This document shows positions 59,526-60,849 of a DNA stretch of 60,849 nt, one piece after another (within the stretch, counting starts at the first letter, position 1; each line of letters starts with the position of its first letter). Source of the stretch: DATLOJ01 sp035536315. Its GTDB lineage: Bacteria > Actinomycetota > CADDZG01 > JAHWKV01. The notes beneath the pieces are model-generated. The model saw only the letters and a list, made by a program, of their open reading frames with translations. It was not told the DNA's origin and searched no databases. Where the stretch lies: positions 1 to 60,849 of the forward strand of contig DATLOJ010000058.1 of assembly GCA_035536315.1 (NCBI GenBank), given 5' to 3'. The translations under genes and the position numbers were made by a program.

Positions 59526-59930
59526 TCAGGGAAGAGTAGCTAGAAGGTCGCTTACCCGGCGACGGATGTCATCGCGAATTGCAGCCACCTGGTCTGGGGG
59601 GTTGCCTTTTGGGTCATCCAGGTCCCAATCTTCGAGGGGGAGGCGAAGGGCAGGGCAAGCCTCTTGCACGTTGCACCCCATTCCGATGATTCGAAACGCC
59701 TCACTGGCAAGTTGCTGATCGAGCAGCCTGCCCGGCCCCCGATCAATCTCGATGCCGGCATCCCTCATTGCAGCGACAACCTCCGGATGCGGTTCGGGGG
59801 CCGGATCCGTCCCAGCCGAGGCTACCCGGTAGCGATCCGTTGCCTCCGCTCGAAAAAACGCCTCGGCCATTCGGGACCGCCCGGCATTGTGAACGCAGAC
59901 GAACAGAATCAGGGGCCGGGAGTCCTTCAT
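59526..59930 (-). CDS. arsC: Arsenate reductase, low-molecular-weight phosphatase fold
   Basis: 134 residues. The P-loop VCVHNAGRSRMAEAF gives Cys12 and Arg18, and the thiol relay is Cys86 and Cys92 (GMGCNVQEACPAL), the layout of thioredoxin-linked ArsC. DWDLDDPKG contains the catalytic Asp. It reduces arsenate to arsenite, which the methyltransferase encoded immediately upstream can methylate. ATG 59930 directly follows the arsM stop. It is convergent with the acyltransferase gene 4 bp away. Confidence 0.95.
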   Translation of the reverse strand: MKDSRPLILFVCVHNAGRSRMAEAFFRAEATDRYRVASAGTDPAPEPHPEVVAAMRDAGIEIDRGPGRLLDQQLASEAFRIIGMGCNVQEACPALRLPLEDWDLDDPKGNPPDQVAAIRDDIRRRVSDLLATLP

Positions 59931-60680
59931 CTAATGACCCCTTGTGGCTTTTACGATCGCGGAGAACATTCCGCCCGCCACTTCGTGCGTGGGAGTGACG
60001 ACCACATCCGAGAAGCCTGCCGCGCGGAGGCCCCTCTCGTATTCGCAGAAGGACAATGCCCCGGCTATACAACCGACGTAGCTGCCGCGCTCCGCCCTTT
60101 GTTCGGCAGTCAAGGAGTCTGCTGCAACGATGTCGCTGATTCCGATCCGGCCACCGGGCCGAAGGACACGGTGCATCTCTTCAAACACGCGATTCTTGTC
60201 GGTCGACAAGTTGATGACACAGTTGGATATGACCACATCGACCGAGTGGTCGGGCAATGGAATGTCTTCGATATGACCCCTTAGGAACTCCACGTTCGCC
60301 GCACCGGCCTCTTGCTGATTGCGGCGGGCCAGCGTCAGCATCTCGTCGGTCATATCGAGTCCGTAAGCGAATCCTTCCGGCCCGACTCTCTTGGCCGAAA
60401 GCAAAACGTCGATGCCACCTCCCGATCCAAGGTCGAGAACGACCTCACCCGGATTGAGATCGGCCACGGCCGTTGGGTTCCCGCACCCGAGGCTCGCCAG
60501 AACCGCCGCATCGGGCAGGCCCTTCGTTTCACTCGCCTCATACAGAGACGAGCCAAACGATGAATCTCCGCAACACGATGCCTCTGGGCCACAGCAGCTT
60601 GATGGGCCGGTTTGATCTATGACGTTCAAAGCGGCGCGTGCATATCCCTGCCTGACTTCCTCCCTGATGTCCTGCGCCAT
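59931..60680 (-). CDS. arsM: Arsenite S-adenosylmethyltransferase
   Basis: 249 residues. SAM motif LDLGSGGGIDVLLSAKRVG. The three Cys residues that bind arsenite are at Cys66 (SLGCGNP), Cys154 (SNCVINL) and Cys204 (VGCIAGAL), all conserved in ArsM. An extra Cys pair-rich stretch (SSCCGPEASCC, 28-37) near the N-terminus may also bind As(III). It methylates arsenite to volatile or organic forms. It begins one base after the arsR stop (TGAAATG). Confidence 0.95.
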   Translation of the reverse strand: MAQDIREEVRQGYARAALNVIDQTGPSSCCGPEASCCGDSSFGSSLYEASETKGLPDAAVLASLGCGNPTAVADLNPGEVVLDLGSGGGIDVLLSAKRVGPEGFAYGLDMTDEMLTLARRNQQEAGAANVEFLRGHIEDIPLPDHSVDVVISNCVINLSTDKNRVFEEMHRVLRPGGRIGISDIVAADSLTAEQRAERGSYVGCIAGALSFCEYERGLRAAGFSDVVVTPTHEVAGGMFSAIVKATRGH

Positions 60681-60681
60681 T

Positions 60682-60849
60682 TCAAATCCCTTTCGTGTCG
60701 AAGAGCTTCTTGACTTGGTTGAGTGCCTTCTTGTTGATCGAGTAGTAAGCCCAGGTGCCTCGCTGCTGCCGGGAAAGGAGGCCGGCGGCCACGAGCTTCT
60801 TCAAGTGAAAGCTGGTCGTTGGCTGCGAAAGATCCAGGTTGCCGGTGAG
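60682..60849 (-). CDS. arsR: ArsR family regulator, 3' part
   Basis: 55 residues of the C-terminal half, cut by the window edge. LDLSQPTTSFHLKKLVAAGL is the ArsR winged-helix recognition segment, followed by the wing SRQQRGTWAYYSINKKAL. The metal-binding Cys residues, if present, are outside the window. It is the upstream gene of the arsenic operon and should repress it until As(III) binds. Confidence 0.9.
   Translation of the reverse strand, partial: LTGNLDLSQPTTSFHLKKLVAAGLLSRQQRGTWAYYSINKKALNQVKKLFDTKGI

Noticed and set aside
1..60849. Antiphage defence island, prophage or CRISPR array
   Set aside because: No nuclease/helicase defence cassette, integrase, phage structural gene or spaced direct repeats were seen; the helicase at 37.7 kb is an ordinary RhlE-like protein.

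Overview
The window reads as chromosomal DNA of an uncultured, high-GC, Gram-positive bacterium of the Actinomycetota. The evidence is the glgA/glgM-glgC glycogen pair, the RNase HI gene beside a C4 zinc-ribbon coiled-coil gene, an F420-type luciferase-like oxidoreductase, a SpoIIE-type phosphatase with a STAS partner, lipoprotein and sortase-like surface signals, and a type II fatty-acid operon. Many genes overlap by 4 nt (ATGA, GTGA and TTGA), and TTG starts with good ribosome sites are common. No tRNA, rRNA, CRISPR array or intact transposase gene was seen.

Layout. 1-4.8 kb: tail of a periplasmic metal/cobalamin-type binding protein, then housekeeping genes (membrane hydrolase, RNase HI, zinc-ribbon protein, an atypical LuxR regulator, sirtuin, DUF1028). 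4.9-7.3 kb: a large exported GYW-repeat protein. 7.6-10.7 kb: a Drr-type ABC exporter divergent from a MarR regulator. 10.8-14.5 kb: zinc metallopeptidase and glycogen genes. 14.5-34.5 kb: a catabolic/uptake island with two complete branched-chain-amino-acid-type (Liv) ABC importers around a TetR regulator, acyl-CoA ligase, KAS III-like protein with Ser in place of the catalytic Cys, CocE-type hydrolase, lipase, acyl-CoA dehydrogenase and flavin reductase. The second importer is condensed into three genes: a binding protein, a LivH-LivM-LivF triple fusion, and a LivG ATPase fused to a 12-TM PucC-like MFS domain. That is the most unusual system in the window.

34.6-45 kb: a histidine-rich small protein, aldo/keto reductase, LLM oxidoreductase, DEAD-box helicase, the phosphatase/STAS pair, cold-shock protein and scattered enzymes. 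45-51.6 kb: a TetR regulator divergent from a fatty-acid operon whose first gene is an ECF sigma factor overlapping fabD (sigma, fabD, a carrier-like protein without its lysine, fabH, fabG, acpP, fabF, fabL-type reductase; no dehydratase). 51.6-55.2 kb: a sortase-like surface protein and typA, separated by a 163-bp imperfect palindrome resembling a MITE or ERIC-type element. 55.1-59.5 kb: a four-gene operon (lectin-like repeat protein, degenerate cNMP-binding protein, flavoprotein, NTF2-like protein) and a membrane acyltransferase. 59.5 kb to the end: an arsenic operon arsR-arsM-arsC, with arsR cut by the window edge.
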